Assembly (NCBI RefSeq): GCF_000013985.1
Contig: NC_008048.1
Coordinates: 2,728,001-2,792,000 of the forward strand
Reading direction: 5' to 3'
DNA length: 64,000 bases
From: Sphingopyxis alaskensis RB2256
GTDB taxonomy: Bacteria; Pseudomonadota; Alphaproteobacteria; Sphingomonadales; Sphingomonadaceae
The stretch's first letter is position 1. Every line of letters starts with the position of its first letter. Both the position numbers and the translations under genes were made by a program. Below are positions 24,268 to 34,127 of the stretch, piece after piece. The notes under the pieces are model-generated. The model had not been told where the DNA came from, did not search any database, and saw nothing but the letters and a program-made list of their open reading frames with translations.

Positions 24268-26753
24268 GAGCGTAACTCCTCGGGATCGAGCGGCAGCAAG
24301 AGCTCGTCGCTCGGGATGGATGCAGTCAGCGGATCGGGTTCGGGCAGCAGGGCGGCGGCCCAATAGAGGCCGCGGTGCCTGAGCCAATGGGCGGCGAAGG
24401 CGTGCGTCCCATGCTTGGCGACGAGCTCGCCGATGCGGATCTGGTCGGACTTTGACGATGCGGCGGTGAAGGCCAGCGCGACTTCGCCCAGGCCCAGTTC
24501 GAACAGCCGGTTGCCGCGCCGCGACTGACAATAATAATCGCGCTTGGGCGTTGCCCGGCTCAATATCTCGATCTGGCGATCGTTGAGCCCGAAGCGCTCA
24601 TATACGCGTGCGATCTGCGGCTCGGCGGCGCGCTCATTGGGAAGGAAGATGCGCGTCGGGCAGCTTTCGATGATGGCGGGCGCAATGCTCGACGTTTCGA
24701 TGTCGGCCAGGCTCTGGGTCGCGAAGATGACCGATGAATTCTTCTTGCGCAGGGTCTTCAGCCATTCACGAAGCTGCGCGGCAAAGGCCGGGCTGTCGAG
24801 TACCAACCAGCCCTCGTCGATGATGATGAGCGTGGGGCGCCCGTCGAGCCGACCTTCGATCCGGTGGAAGAGATAGGCGAGCACCGCGGCGGCCGATGCC
24901 GCGCCGACCAGCCCTTCGGTCTCGAATGCCTGGAAACTCGCCTCACCCAGATGTTCGGCTTCGGCATCGAGCAGCCGCCCCCAGGGTCCGCCGACGCAAT
25001 AAGGGGCGAGCGCCTGTTTCAGCTCTTGGCTTTGCAGGAGCACGGCCAGCCCGGTGAGCGTGCGCTCGGGCGGCGGCGCCGAGGCGAGCGATCCGAGCGC
25101 GGTCCACAGATGCTCCTTGGCGGCGGGATCGACCGTGACGCCTTCACTGGAAAGGATGGCTGCAAGCCATTCCGCAGCCCAGGCACGCTCGCCGGGATCG
25201 TCGATCCGGGCAAGCGGTTGCAGGGTCACCCCCTCTCCACCGTCCCGGTCATGCAGTGCGCCGCCGAGATCCTGCCAGTCGCCGCCACAGGCGATCGCTG
25301 CCGCCCGGATCGAGCCGCCGAAGTCGAAGGCGAAGATCTGATTGTCGGCATAGCGGCGGAACTGCATTGCCATCAGCGCCAGCAGCACCGACTTGCCGGC
25401 ACCCGTCGGCCCGACGATCAGCGTATGGCCGACATCGCCGACATGAAGCGAAAGACGGAACGGGGTCGAGCCTTCGGTCTTGCCATAAAGCAAGGGGGCA
25501 TCACCGAAATGCTCGTCCCGTTCCGCCCCCGCCCACACCGCTGACAGGGGGATCAGGTGGGCGAGATTGAGCGTGGAAATCGGAGGCTGGCGAACGTTGG
25601 CATAGACATGGCCGGGCAATGACCCGAGCCAGGCCTCGATCGCGTTCATGCCCTCGATTGTCGCCGTGAAGTCGCGGCCCTGGATGATCTTCTCGACCAG
25701 CCGCAGCTTCTCAGCCGCCAATGCAGGATCGCGATCCCACACCGTCACGGTGGCGGTTACATAGGCGATCCCCGAATGGTCCGCGCCGAGCTCCTGCAAA
25801 GCGAGGTCCGCATCGGCCGCCTTGTTCGACGCATCGCTATCGGTCAGCACCGATGCTTCGTTGGTCATCACCTCTTTCAGGATCGCGGCGACGCTCTTGC
25901 GCTTGGCGAACCACTGGCGCCGGATCTTCGTCAGCAATTTGGTGGCGTCGGTCTTGTCGAGCATGATCGCCCGCGTCGACCAGCGATAGGGGAAGGCCAG
26001 CCGGTTCAGTTCGTCGAGCAGGCTCGGAAAGGTCGCCGTTGGAAAGCCGGTGGCTGTAGCCACGCGCAGATGATGCTCGCCCAGCTTCGGCTCGAGCCCG
26101 CCGGTCAGGCCCTCATCGGTGAGCAGTGCATCGAGATAGCAAGGTGTCTCGGGCACCCGCACGCGCTGGCGCCTGGTCGATACGCATGAATGGAGATAGG
26201 TCAGGGTCTCGGCGTCATCGAGCCAGCCCACCTCAGGCATGAAGCCTTCGACCAGATGGAGCACCCGGTTCGTCCGATCGATGAAGCCGGCCAGTTGCTC
26301 ATGCGGATCGACGCCGCCGCCCGAACGGCCTTCATAGAGCCAGTTCTCCGCGCGGGCGGCCTCTTCGGCGGGCGGCATCCAGAGCAGCGTCAGATAATAG
26401 CCGCTCTCGAAATGGCTTCCCGCTTCCCGGAACTGCTCGCCCCGCTCCATATCGACGAGTGCCGATACCGGATCGGGAAACGCACTGTTCGGATAGTCCA
26501 GCGCGGGAACGCGCTGTGCTTCCACGAACACCGCCCAACCCGAACCGAGACGGCGCAGCGCATTGTTGAGTCGCGCGGTCACCGAAACCAGTTCGGCGGG
26601 CGTGGCGCTGTCGAGATCGGGACCGCGAAAGCGCGCGGTGCGCTGGAACGATCCGTCCTTGTTAAGCACCACGCCCGGCGCCACCAGTGCGACCCAGGGC
26701 AAGAAGTCGGCAAGAGACGTAGCGCGGCTGCGATATTCGGACAAATTCATCAT
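24264..26753 (-). CDS. trbE: conjugal transfer ATPase TrbE (VirB4-like)
   Basis: 829 aa ATPase that powers pilus and channel assembly at the inner membrane. N-terminal CagE/VirB4 domain (LSEYRSRATSLADFLPWVALVAPGVVLNKDGSFQRTARFRGPDL). Walker A is GPTGAGKSVLLALMA (about residue 455), Walker B is LIIIDEGWLVLDSP, followed by RKKNSSVIFATQSLADI. Start at the first of two adjacent ATGs, overlapping trbD; longer upstream readings run into trbC/trbD. Confidence 0.95.
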   Translation of the reverse strand: MMNLSEYRSRATSLADFLPWVALVAPGVVLNKDGSFQRTARFRGPDLDSATPAELVSVTARLNNALRRLGSGWAVFVEAQRVPALDYPNSAFPDPVSALVDMERGEQFREAGSHFESGYYLTLLWMPPAEEAARAENWLYEGRSGGGVDPHEQLAGFIDRTNRVLHLVEGFMPEVGWLDDAETLTYLHSCVSTRRQRVRVPETPCYLDALLTDEGLTGGLEPKLGEHHLRVATATGFPTATFPSLLDELNRLAFPYRWSTRAIMLDKTDATKLLTKIRRQWFAKRKSVAAILKEVMTNEASVLTDSDASNKAADADLALQELGADHSGIAYVTATVTVWDRDPALAAEKLRLVEKIIQGRDFTATIEGMNAIEAWLGSLPGHVYANVRQPPISTLNLAHLIPLSAVWAGAERDEHFGDAPLLYGKTEGSTPFRLSLHVGDVGHTLIVGPTGAGKSVLLALMAMQFRRYADNQIFAFDFGGSIRAAAIACGGDWQDLGGALHDRDGGEGVTLQPLARIDDPGERAWAAEWLAAILSSEGVTVDPAAKEHLWTALGSLASAPPPERTLTGLAVLLQSQELKQALAPYCVGGPWGRLLDAEAEHLGEASFQAFETEGLVGAASAAAVLAYLFHRIEGRLDGRPTLIIIDEGWLVLDSPAFAAQLREWLKTLRKKNSSVIFATQSLADIETSSIAPAIIESCPTRIFLPNERAAEPQIARVYERFGLNDRQIEILSRATPKRDYYCQSRRGNRLFELGLGEVALAFTAASSKSDQIRIGELVAKHGTHAFAAHWLRHRGLYWAAALLPEPDPLTASIPSDELLLPLDPEELRS

Positions 26754-27019
26754 GGCCGCATCCAGACCGGATATTTGAGGTGGCGGCGGGCGACATCGAC
26801 AAACTGCGGATCGCGCCGCGCGGCCCAGACCGACAGTGCATGGCCGATCGCCCAGAGCGCGAGGCCGGCGATCCACAGGCGCAAGCCGAGACCGATGGCC
26901 CCGGCGAGCGTGCCGTTGACGATGGCGAGGCTCCGTGGCGCGCCGCCGAGCAGGATGGGCTCGCAGAGCGCGCGGTGGACCGGCGCGTAATAGCCCGGGA
27001 TGTCGTCCGCGCTGTTCAT
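26750..27019 (-). CDS. trbD: conjugal transfer protein TrbD (VirB3-like)
   Basis: 89 aa inner-membrane protein. GYYAPVHRALCEPILLGGAPRSLAIVNGTLAGAIGLGLRLWIAGLALWAIGH gives the VirB3 signature and two membrane segments. ARRDPQFVDVARRHLKYPVWM is the conserved end. Start overlaps the trbC stop (TGATG). Confidence 0.93.
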   Translation of the reverse strand: MNSADDIPGYYAPVHRALCEPILLGGAPRSLAIVNGTLAGAIGLGLRLWIAGLALWAIGHALSVWAARRDPQFVDVARRHLKYPVWMRP

Positions 27020-27363
27020 CACACCAGCGCCCCGCCGCCGAAGCTGAAGAAGCTGAGGAAGAAGGAGCTGGCGGCAAAGGCGATCGACAGGCCGAACACG
27101 ATCTGGATCAGCCGCCGGAACCCGCCCGAGGTGTCGCCGAAGGCGAGGCTGAGGCCGGTCACGATGATGATGATAACGGCAACGATCTTCGCCACCGGGC
27201 CTTCGATCGATTCGAGGATGGACTGGAGGGGCGCTTCCCAGGGCATCGACGAACCGCCTGCGTGCGCCGGCGCGGTGATGAGAAGCCCGGCGGACGTGAC
27301 GGCCAGCACGCCGAGGCGATCGAGGGCGGTCCCGGCCAGCAGCCGGGTCTTCTTTGCTTTCAT
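27019..27363 (-). CDS. trbC: conjugal transfer pilin TrbC (VirB2-like)
   Basis: 114 aa pilin precursor. Signal region up to about residue 35 (THSA-type cleavage region at APAHAGGSSMPWEAPLQSILESIEGP), followed by two hydrophobic segments (IVAVIIIIVTGLSLAFG and IVFGLSIAFAASSFFLSFF). TraF-like peptidase at 35499 may process it. Overlaps trbB by four bases. Confidence 0.93.
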   Translation of the reverse strand: MKAKKTRLLAGTALDRLGVLAVTSAGLLITAPAHAGGSSMPWEAPLQSILESIEGPVAKIVAVIIIIVTGLSLAFGDTSGGFRRLIQIVFGLSIAFAASSFFLSFFSFGGGALV

Positions 27364-28346
27364 TTGGAGTCTCCTGCTTGTTCGGATGGGAGAAGGATGA
27401 GCCGGTAGTCGCCATCGGCGCCGAGCCCTTCGACGCGGGCCAGTTCGGCGAGGCGGCGGCCGTGGCCGTCACGGACCAGCACTGCGACGAGGTTGATGGT
27501 CTCGGCGATAAGCGCGCGCGGCACGGTCACCACCGCTTCCTGGATGAGCTGCTCCATTCGGCGCAGCGCACCCAATGCGCTACCGGCATGGATGGTGCCA
27601 ATGCCGCCGGGATGACCGGTGCCCCAGGCTTTGAGCAGATCGAGCGCCTCGGCCCCACGGACCTCGCCGATGGGGATGCGATCGGGGCGCAGGCGCAGCG
27701 AGGAGCGAACGAGATCGGAGAGCGACGCGACGCCGTCCTTCGTCCGCATGGCGACGAGATTGGGCGCTGCGCATTGCAGCTCGCGCGTATCCTCGATCAG
27801 CACCACGCGATCGCCCGTCTGGGCCACTTCGGCCAGAAGCGCGTTGGTGAGCGTCGTCTTGCCCGTGCCGGTTCCACCGGCAACGAGGATGTTGAGCCGC
27901 TCCATAACGCCAGCGCGCATTGCGTCGGCCTGGGGCTGGGACATGATGCCCGCCGCCACATAGTCCGCCAGCGTGTACACCGCGACGGCAGGCTTGCGGA
28001 TGGCAAAGGCCGGCGCGGTCACGACGGGCGGCAGCAGCCCTTCGAACCGTTCCCCTGTTTCCGGCAGTTCGGCCGAGACGCGGGGATTGCGGGCATGGAC
28101 CTCGACGCCGACATGATGCGCGACCAGACGGATGATCCGTTCCGCGTCGGCAGGGGCCAATCGCCTTCCGGTATCGGCAAGGCCGGTGCCCAGCCGGTCC
28201 ACCCACAGGCAGCCGTCCGGGTTGAGCATGACCTCGACGACCAGGGGATCGGTCAGCCAGTGTCCGACCATCGGGCCAATCGCGGTGCGCAGCATCCGCG
28301 CGCCACGCGATCTCGCTTCTGTATCGGTCCAGCTCGATGCCATCAT
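27360..28346 (-). CDS. trbB: conjugal transfer ATPase TrbB (VirB11-like)
   Basis: 328 aa hexameric secretion ATPase. Walker A is [17 protein letters not shown] (about residue 155). The Asp/His boxes are seen as [12 protein letters not shown] and [35 protein letters not shown]. First gene of the trb series. Upstream lies the fic promoter array, so its own promoter is probably between 28347 and 28660. Confidence 0.95.
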   Translation of the reverse strand: MMASSWTDTEARSRGARMLRTAIGPMVGHWLTDPLVVEVMLNPDGCLWVDRLGTGLADTGRRLAPADAERIIRLVAHHVGVEVHARNPRVSAELPETGERFEGLLPPVVTAPAFAIRKPAVAVYTLADYVAAGIMSQPQADAMRAGVMERLNILVAGGTGTGKTTLTNALLAEVAQTGDRVVLIEDTRELQCAAPNLVAMRTKDGVASLSDLVRSSLRLRPDRIPIGEVRGAEALDLLKAWGTGHPGGIGTIHAGSALGALRRMEQLIQEAVVTVPRALIAETINLVAVLVRDGHGRRLAELARVEGLGADGDYRLILLPSEQAGDSK

Positions 28347-28656
28347 GATCCCCGTTTCCGGCGCGGATCAGGATGTCCGCGCGACGGGGATGATTAAGAG
28401 ACGCAGAAAAAGCGCGGATTCAACAAGGATTTGCGATCGTAGCAGGCTGGCGAAATAATACAGGAAATGGCGTAGGCTGCCGCGACCTGAAACGCCGCAT
28501 CGAGGATGAGCGGCGCGCCATCGCTTGAGGACGCCTTCGACGTGATGAACCGCCGGATAGGTGGCGGCCGCTGCTGACCGGCGGTTTAGGGGATTCGCCG
28601 AAAGGCGAAGTGTGGTTGTGCGTTTGGGCCGTTTCGTAAACCGCCTGTATCGTAGA
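28347..28656. other. spacer upstream of trbB
   Basis: About 310 bases with no gene recognised. It contains TTCGCCGAAAGGCGAA (about 28593-28608), a perfect 6-base hairpin with a 4-base loop, and should hold the trbB promoter. Confidence 0.45.
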
Positions 28657-28756
28657 TGCGGTGAAAGCCGCCTTATTCGCCGCATATCATGCGGTGAATA
28701 TTCTTGCCCTTTGCGGTGAATAATCGCTATATTCGCCGCAGAAAGTGCGGTGAATA
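28657..28756. promoter_or_regulatory. dyad operator array in the fic/trbB divergent promoter
   Basis: Half-site TGCGGTGAATA occurs at 28690, 28712 and 28746 (shorter TGCGGTGAA at 28657). Its near-complement TATTCGCCGCA occurs at 28674 and 28730. Together they make two identical dyads with 5-base spacers (28674-28700 and 28730-28756), 56 bases apart. The last one runs into the fic ATG. TTGCCC (28704) and TATATT (28728) form a possible promoter with an 18-base gap, giving a very short leader. Confidence 0.7.
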
Positions 28757-29862
28757 TGGTCTATATCCACGAACTGCCGGACTGGCCGAACCTGCGCTGG
28801 AGCGACCAGCAGCTTGCCCAGCCGCTCGCCGCCGTGCGCCACCGACAGGGACGGTTGATCGGGCACATGGAGGCGCTTGGCTTCCCGCTGCGCGAGGAAG
28901 CCGTGCTTCAAGCACTCACCGAGGACGTTATCAAATCCAGCGAGATCGAGGGCGAGGTGCTGGACAGGGAGCAGGTGCGCTCCTCCATCGCCCGCCGTCT
29001 CGGCATGGACATCGGCGGTTTGGTGGAAGCGGATCGCAACGTCGAGGGCGTTGTCGAAATGATGCTCGACGCCACGCAGAACTATGCGCAGCCCCTGACC
29101 GCCGAACGGCTGTTCGGCTGGCACGCGGCGCTGTTCCCCACCGGACGCAGCGGCATGAGCCGTATCACCGTGGGCGCATGGCGCACCGCCGAAGCTGGCC
29201 CGATGCAGGTTGTCTCGGGGCCGATTGGCCGCGAGCGCGTCCACTACGAAGCCCCTGCATCGGAGCGGCTCGACGCGGAAATGGCGCGTTTTCTCGACTG
29301 GTTCGAGACGGCGGCACCCGACCCCGTCCTGAAAGCCGGAATCGCGCACCTATGGTTTGTCACCATCCACCCCTTCGATGACGGCAACGGGCGCATAGCG
29401 CGTGCCATCGCCGACCTTGCGCTGGCGCGCGCGGAGGGCACCGCACAGCGTTTCTACAGTATGTCCGCGCAAATCCGGGTCGAGCGCAAAGCCTATTACG
29501 ATATGCTGGAGCGGGCGCAGAAGGGCGACTTGGACATCACGCCCTGGCTGCTGTGGTTCATCGGCTGCCTTGATCGCGCCTTCGACGGCGCTGAAACCAT
29601 CCTCGCCAGCGTCATGCGCAAGGCGCGGTTTTGGGAATCGGTCGCGGGCCAGCCCTTGAACGAACGCCAGCGCAAGGTCGTCAACCGTCTGCTGGACGGC
29701 TTCGAGGGCAAGCTTACCAATGCCAAATGGGCGGCGATCACCAAGGCATCGTCCGATACCGCCCTGCGCGACATCAACGATTTGCTCCGGCGCGGCATCC
29801 TTGAGAAGGAGCCGGCCGGTGGGCGCAGCACCAGCTATTCACTGGTGCTGCCCGAGTCCTGA
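28756..29862 (+). CDS. Fic-family protein with N-terminal DUF4172 (likely AMPylase)
   Basis: 368 aa. The Fic core motif is intact: HPFDDGNGRIAR starting at H205, so nucleotidyl transfer (usually AMP) to a protein hydroxyl is likely. The inhibitory helix motif S-x-x-x-E-G is at residues 61-66 (SSEIEG), making this a class II, self-inhibited Fic protein. N-terminal DUF4172-type region (YIHELPDWPNLRW); a winged-helix-like C-terminus (ALRDINDLLRRGILEKEPAGGRSTSYSLV) may bind DNA and the dyads in its own promoter. It sits on the opposite strand inside the traG-copG-trbB series and overlaps copG by 28 bases at the 3' end. A GTG at 28750 is an alternative start. Confidence 0.9.
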   Translation: MVYIHELPDWPNLRWSDQQLAQPLAAVRHRQGRLIGHMEALGFPLREEAVLQALTEDVIKSSEIEGEVLDREQVRSSIARRLGMDIGGLVEADRNVEGVVEMMLDATQNYAQPLTAERLFGWHAALFPTGRSGMSRITVGAWRTAEAGPMQVVSGPIGRERVHYEAPASERLDAEMARFLDWFETAAPDPVLKAGIAHLWFVTIHPFDDGNGRIARAIADLALARAEGTAQRFYSMSAQIRVERKAYYDMLERAQKGDLDITPWLLWFIGCLDRAFDGAETILASVMRKARFWESVAGQPLNERQRKVVNRLLDGFEGKLTNAKWAAITKASSDTALRDINDLLRRGILEKEPAGGRSTSYSLVLPES

Positions 29863-30287
29863 TCCGACCGAGTCGACCTCGTTACATCTTCAGCGATCTC
29901 GTTCCTGAACCGCGGCCCAAGCTCCATGCGCCGGTTCAGCATGTCTACAAACCGCTCCCATCGCTGACGACCCTGCGCCCTCGCGGCCTGCGTAGCGCCA
30001 TCCGGGAGCGATGGCGTCGCATTGAGCCAGTTTCGCACAAACAGCGCGAGAGTCTCGTTCGACAGTTCGACATGCCATTCGAGGCGGCCAAGATCACGGG
30101 TCAGCCGGTCGAGCCGGCGGGCAAGCGCTCCTTCAAGTCGCTCGGCAGCATCGGGCGACAGAAAGGACTCCAGCGCAGCCTCGATGATCGCGGCCTGGCT
30201 GGCGTTCCGCGCGGCGGCGTGATCGGCGAGACGGCGCACCAGATCAGCCCGTAGCCGGATGCTGCGCTTGACGTGGCCTCCACTCAC
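29835..30287 (-). CDS. CopG-like ribbon-helix-helix protein
   Basis: 150 aa. The N-terminal RHH is HVKRSIRLRADLVRRLADHAAARNASQAAIIEAALESFL (about residues 5-43). The rest is helical with WHVELSNETLALFVRNWL. This protein normally lies between traG and trbB in this type of element and may act as relaxosome or operon regulator. Overlaps traG by four bases. Its 3' end overlaps the convergent fic gene. Confidence 0.85.
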   Translation of the reverse strand: MSGGHVKRSIRLRADLVRRLADHAAARNASQAAIIEAALESFLSPDAAERLEGALARRLDRLTRDLGRLEWHVELSNETLALFVRNWLNATPSLPDGATQAARAQGRQRWERFVDMLNRRMELGPRFRNEIAEDVTRSTRSDQDSGSTSE

Positions 30288-32347
30288 AGCACGATGCCGT
30301 CATCCGGGTCGAGCGACGCGTTACGGGCATTGCGGCGCATGGTCCGCTCCGCCTCGCGTTTCGCCCGTGCGGAATCCTCATCCTGATTGTCCTCATCGGG
30401 CGTTTCTTGCCCAGACATTTCCTTCGCCGGAGGAACGATTTCCTCATGCTCGCCAAGATCGGGCTCGCGGCGGATGCCAGCATTGGCTGCGTCGGTAGAA
30501 GCGTCAGCCTGATCGCCTTCCCGGATGCCCTGCGGCTCCGCATCATCGGCTTCCGCCTTCCCGCCCCCGTCATCAGCCGCGGGAAGATTGGAGGGTGGGG
30601 CTGACGGCGCATTCACCGGTATGAGAGTGGACCAGTCATCCTTGGGCCGCCGCTTCGGATCGAGTGGTTTGGGTGTCGGTGGCGGCAGCAACCGCACGGT
30701 AAAGCGCGGATCGGTGAAGTAGCGTGCCTTCATAGCCCGGATTGGCGGTACGCCGCCCACCATGACAATCTCCTCCTCCGGGGACAGCTGTATGATCTCG
30801 CCAGGCGTGAGCAAGGGTCGCGCCGTCTCGGTTCGTGAGACCATCAAATGTCCGAGCCAGGGCGAGAGCCTGTGCCCGGCATAGTTTTTCATCGCGCGCA
30901 TTTCAGTGGCGGTGCCGAGCGCATCCGAGATCCGCTTGGCGGTGCGCTCGTCATTGGTCGCGAAGGCGACGCGGACATGGCAATTGTCGAGGATCGCATT
31001 GTTCTGCCCATAGGCCTTCTCGATCTGGTTGAGGCTCTGGGCGATGAGGAAGGCCTTGATCCCGTAGCCCGCCATGAAGGCGAGCGCGCTTTCAAAGAAG
31101 TCGAGCCGCCCGAGCGCCGGAAACTCGTCGAGCATCAGCAGCAGCCGGTGCGGACGGCCTTTGGGATTGAGTTCCTCGGTCAGACGCCGGCCGACCTGGT
31201 TGAGGATCAGGCGGATGAGCGGCTTGGTGCGGCTGATGTCTGAAGGCGGCACGACGAGATAGAGCGAGACCGGTGCCGGCCCATCGACCAGATCGGCGAT
31301 GCGCCAGTCGCAGGCCCGCGTCACTCTCGCCACGATCGGATCGCGATAGAGGCCGAGGAACGACATGGCGGTGGACAGCACGCCCGAGCGTTCGTTCTCC
31401 GACTTGTTGAGCAGCTCGCGCGCGGCGCTGGCGACGACAGGATGCACCCCGGCCTCGCCCAGATGGGGCGTGGTCATCATCGCCCGCAGCGTGGTCTCGA
31501 TCGGGCGACGCGGATCGGAGAGGAAGGCGGCGACGCCGGCCAGCGTCTTGTCTTCCTCCGCATAGAGAACATGGAGGATGGCGCCGACCAGCAGCGCGTG
31601 GCTGGTCTTTTCCCAATGATTGCGCTTCTCGAGGCTGCCTTCGGGATCGACCAGCACGTCGGCGACATTCTGCACGTCGCGCACTTCCCACTCACCCTTC
31701 CGGACCTCGAGCAGCGGATTATAGGCGGCGCTGGCCCGGTTGGTCGGATCGAACAGCAACACGCGCCCATGGCGTGACCGGAAGCCTGAGGTGAGCTGCC
31801 AGTTCTCGCCCTTGATGTCGTGGACGATGCAGCTTCCCGGCCAGGTCAGGAGCGAGGGTATGACGAGACCTACGCCCTTGCCCGACCGGGTCGGTGCGAA
31901 ACACAAGACATGCTCGGGACCATCGTGGCGCAGATAGCGCTGCGCGAAGTGGCCAAGAACGACGCCGTCGTCGCCGAGCATCTTCACCCGCTTCACTTCG
32001 CGCTCGCTGGCCCAGCGCGCCGAACCATAGGTTTCGGCTTTCTTCGCTTCCTTTGCGCGCCAGACCGACAGGACGATCGCGATGACGATCCCGGCCATCG
32101 CGCCCGACACCGCGATGAGCGCACCGGTCTCGAAGATCTTCGGCGCATAGGCGTCGAACGCGAACCACCACCAGAAAAAGGCAGGCGGCGGATAGATCGG
32201 CCATGACCCCAGCGAGAACCACGGCTCACCCAGCTCGGGCTGATAGGCGAGTGCATGGGCAGTCCATTGGGTCGCCGCCCAGATGCCAGCCAGCGTCACG
32301 CCGAAGACGGCGATGACCTGGCCCCAGAGGATACGGGTTGCGTTCAT
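30284..32347 (-). CDS. traG: type IV coupling protein TraG (VirD4-like)
   Basis: 687 aa. Two N-terminal membrane segments (GQVIAVFGVTLAGIWAA, and FETGALIAVSGAMAGIVIAIVLS). Walker A is APTRSGKGVGLVIPSLLTW (about residue 155), Walker B LLLMLDEFPALGRLD, and the TraG motif CFAPTRSGKG is clear. The C-terminus is long, acidic and low-complexity, likely the substrate-docking tail. It links the relaxosome to the Trb channel. Start at 32347 was chosen over longer readings because NATRILWGQVIA is the conserved beginning. Confidence 0.95.
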   Translation of the reverse strand: MNATRILWGQVIAVFGVTLAGIWAATQWTAHALAYQPELGEPWFSLGSWPIYPPPAFFWWWFAFDAYAPKIFETGALIAVSGAMAGIVIAIVLSVWRAKEAKKAETYGSARWASEREVKRVKMLGDDGVVLGHFAQRYLRHDGPEHVLCFAPTRSGKGVGLVIPSLLTWPGSCIVHDIKGENWQLTSGFRSRHGRVLLFDPTNRASAAYNPLLEVRKGEWEVRDVQNVADVLVDPEGSLEKRNHWEKTSHALLVGAILHVLYAEEDKTLAGVAAFLSDPRRPIETTLRAMMTTPHLGEAGVHPVVASAARELLNKSENERSGVLSTAMSFLGLYRDPIVARVTRACDWRIADLVDGPAPVSLYLVVPPSDISRTKPLIRLILNQVGRRLTEELNPKGRPHRLLLMLDEFPALGRLDFFESALAFMAGYGIKAFLIAQSLNQIEKAYGQNNAILDNCHVRVAFATNDERTAKRISDALGTATEMRAMKNYAGHRLSPWLGHLMVSRTETARPLLTPGEIIQLSPEEEIVMVGGVPPIRAMKARYFTDPRFTVRLLPPPTPKPLDPKRRPKDDWSTLIPVNAPSAPPSNLPAADDGGGKAEADDAEPQGIREGDQADASTDAANAGIRREPDLGEHEEIVPPAKEMSGQETPDEDNQDEDSARAKREAERTMRRNARNASLDPDDGIVL

Positions 32348-32381
32348 GGGATGAAGCTCCTGCTGATGAAGATATCGAGGA

Positions 32382-34127
32382 TCACAGGCCAAGCCCCCTT
32401 CCGCGGCCGAGCGACCAATCGACGCCGCCACCGGGCGTCATGGTGCCGCTGATATGCTTGCCCAGATGCTGTTCGAGTGCCGGCCGCCAGGGCACGAGCT
32501 GAAAACCGAGCCCATTGTCGATCATCGCGAACCGGCCTGAGGCGAGCGTCACGCGCTCACGATAGACGCCGCTCACATAATCACCCGCCGCTGACGGCCG
32601 ATGCGCCAGGCCCGTGCGGCGGGCGATGGCGTCGGTCGCCTGATCGACTTCATTGCCCTTGAGGGTCGCGATGAGGTCGCGCGCGAACAGGAACCCGGCG
32701 CCGCGCCGCTGCGCGAGGCCGACGCCTTCGAGATGGAGGGAGCGCGCTTCCATCGCATCGCGGATGTCCTGCCCGAACCCACTGCCGGCCGCGACCGGCT
32801 CACGAGCGATGAGCTGGCGGTCGAGCCAGGTCGCGCCGGGCGCGTTCACCTGCTCGGCCAGGGTCAGGTCCGAGCGGGTCGCGAGCGACAGGCGCGTATT
32901 GCCCCTGGCGTCCTGCCAGCTCCGCGTCTCGACAATCGCCCCGGGTCTGGCGTCGCCGGTCATCTCCATATCGTCGAGGCGCAGATGATGCGTTCGCCCG
33001 TCGGCGCCCTCGATCACCACATAGGCCGTGCCCGCCAGTTCGTCGTGCAGACCGCGCTCGACCAAGCGGCCGATGATGGGATCGGCCGGGGCTTCACCAT
33101 GGAGAGCGAAGCTGCCGGGATCGGGCACGCGGCCGCCGTCGCTCATCGCCCGGTGCATGGTCTTGATGATGTCGGTGCGGATGGAGAGGTCGCGCAGCGT
33201 CTTTTCCGCGCCGGGCCTCAGCGACCAGACCGCCGGTCCTTGCCCGTAGGCAAGGCCCAGCCGTTCGAGCTTGCCGGCGCGGCCGATCAGCAGGCGGCGC
33301 ATTTCGGGATCGTCGCCACCACCCGGACGCAGATCGACCATGCCGGTCATCTCATCAGCCATGCGCTGCAGACGGTGATCGAGGCTCGTCCAGCGATTGG
33401 CATCAACTTCCTGCTCTAGGGCTGCGCGGATCTCCTGTTCGGTGCGCGGTCCGAGTTCCATCGTGACGCGCTCCTCCGCGCGGGCGCGCATGCCTTCGCG
33501 GATATAGTCGCGGTCGATCACGAGATCGGCACCGGTCTCGTCGACGCCGCGCACGAGGACATGGATATGGGGATTGTCGGTGTTCCAATGATCGACGGCG
33601 ACCCAGTCGAGCCGGGTGCCGAGATCGGCCGCCATGTCGTCCATCAGTTCGCGGGTGAACACCTTGAGGTCGGCCATCTGGCCGGCATCCTCGGGCGAGA
33701 CGATGAAGCGGAAATGATGCCGGTCATCCTCGCAGCGTTCGGCGAAGGCGTCGCCGTCCGCCTGATCTGAGCCGGCATCAAACAGGCTGGCATCGCGCCC
33801 GTCGCGCGTCACGCCATCGCGCTTGAGGTAGGCGATATGCCGGGCGAGCGGCGCGGCGCGGAACTTCGATCCCTTGTGCCTGACCACACGGGCCTTGATG
33901 ACGACGCGCCGGGCATTGGACGGAGCGCGGGTGCGCAGACGCGCGATGCGGCCTCGACCATGGCGCCCCGTGCCTTTGCCGCGTGACGGCCCCCGGCGGC
34001 TGTACCCCGCCTTGGCCGCTGCCCGGCGAACCTGTGCCGCGAGGCTCTGGACCTTGCGTCCCGAGCCCTTGCCAGCATCGCGGCTCCTTCCCGGCCGAAC
34101 CCGGAAATCATCGTCGCCGACAGTCAT
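32382..34127 (-). CDS. relaxase (VirD2-like / DUF3363 family)
   Basis: 581 aa DNA relaxase that should nick oriT and lead the strand into the recipient. A basic N-terminus (RSRDAGKGSGRKVQ, RRGPSRGKGTGRHGRGR) precedes ARVVRHKGSKFRAAPLARHIAYLKRDGVTRDG. The metal-binding His motif is HWNTDNPHIHVLVRG (about residues 185-199), and HHFRFIVSPED is also family-typical. The C-terminal half matches DUF3363. It is slightly short for the family. It lies 34 bases upstream of traG. Confidence 0.92.
   Translation of the reverse strand: MTVGDDDFRVRPGRSRDAGKGSGRKVQSLAAQVRRAAAKAGYSRRGPSRGKGTGRHGRGRIARLRTRAPSNARRVVIKARVVRHKGSKFRAAPLARHIAYLKRDGVTRDGRDASLFDAGSDQADGDAFAERCEDDRHHFRFIVSPEDAGQMADLKVFTRELMDDMAADLGTRLDWVAVDHWNTDNPHIHVLVRGVDETGADLVIDRDYIREGMRARAEERVTMELGPRTEQEIRAALEQEVDANRWTSLDHRLQRMADEMTGMVDLRPGGGDDPEMRRLLIGRAGKLERLGLAYGQGPAVWSLRPGAEKTLRDLSIRTDIIKTMHRAMSDGGRVPDPGSFALHGEAPADPIIGRLVERGLHDELAGTAYVVIEGADGRTHHLRLDDMEMTGDARPGAIVETRSWQDARGNTRLSLATRSDLTLAEQVNAPGATWLDRQLIAREPVAAGSGFGQDIRDAMEARSLHLEGVGLAQRRGAGFLFARDLIATLKGNEVDQATDAIARRTGLAHRPSAAGDYVSGVYRERVTLASGRFAMIDNGLGFQLVPWRPALEQHLGKHISGTMTPGGGVDWSLGRGRGLGL

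Noticed and set aside
28657..28756. CRISPR-like short repeats
   Set aside because: Repeats are 11 bases, partly inverted, unevenly spaced and lie in a promoter; no cas genes.
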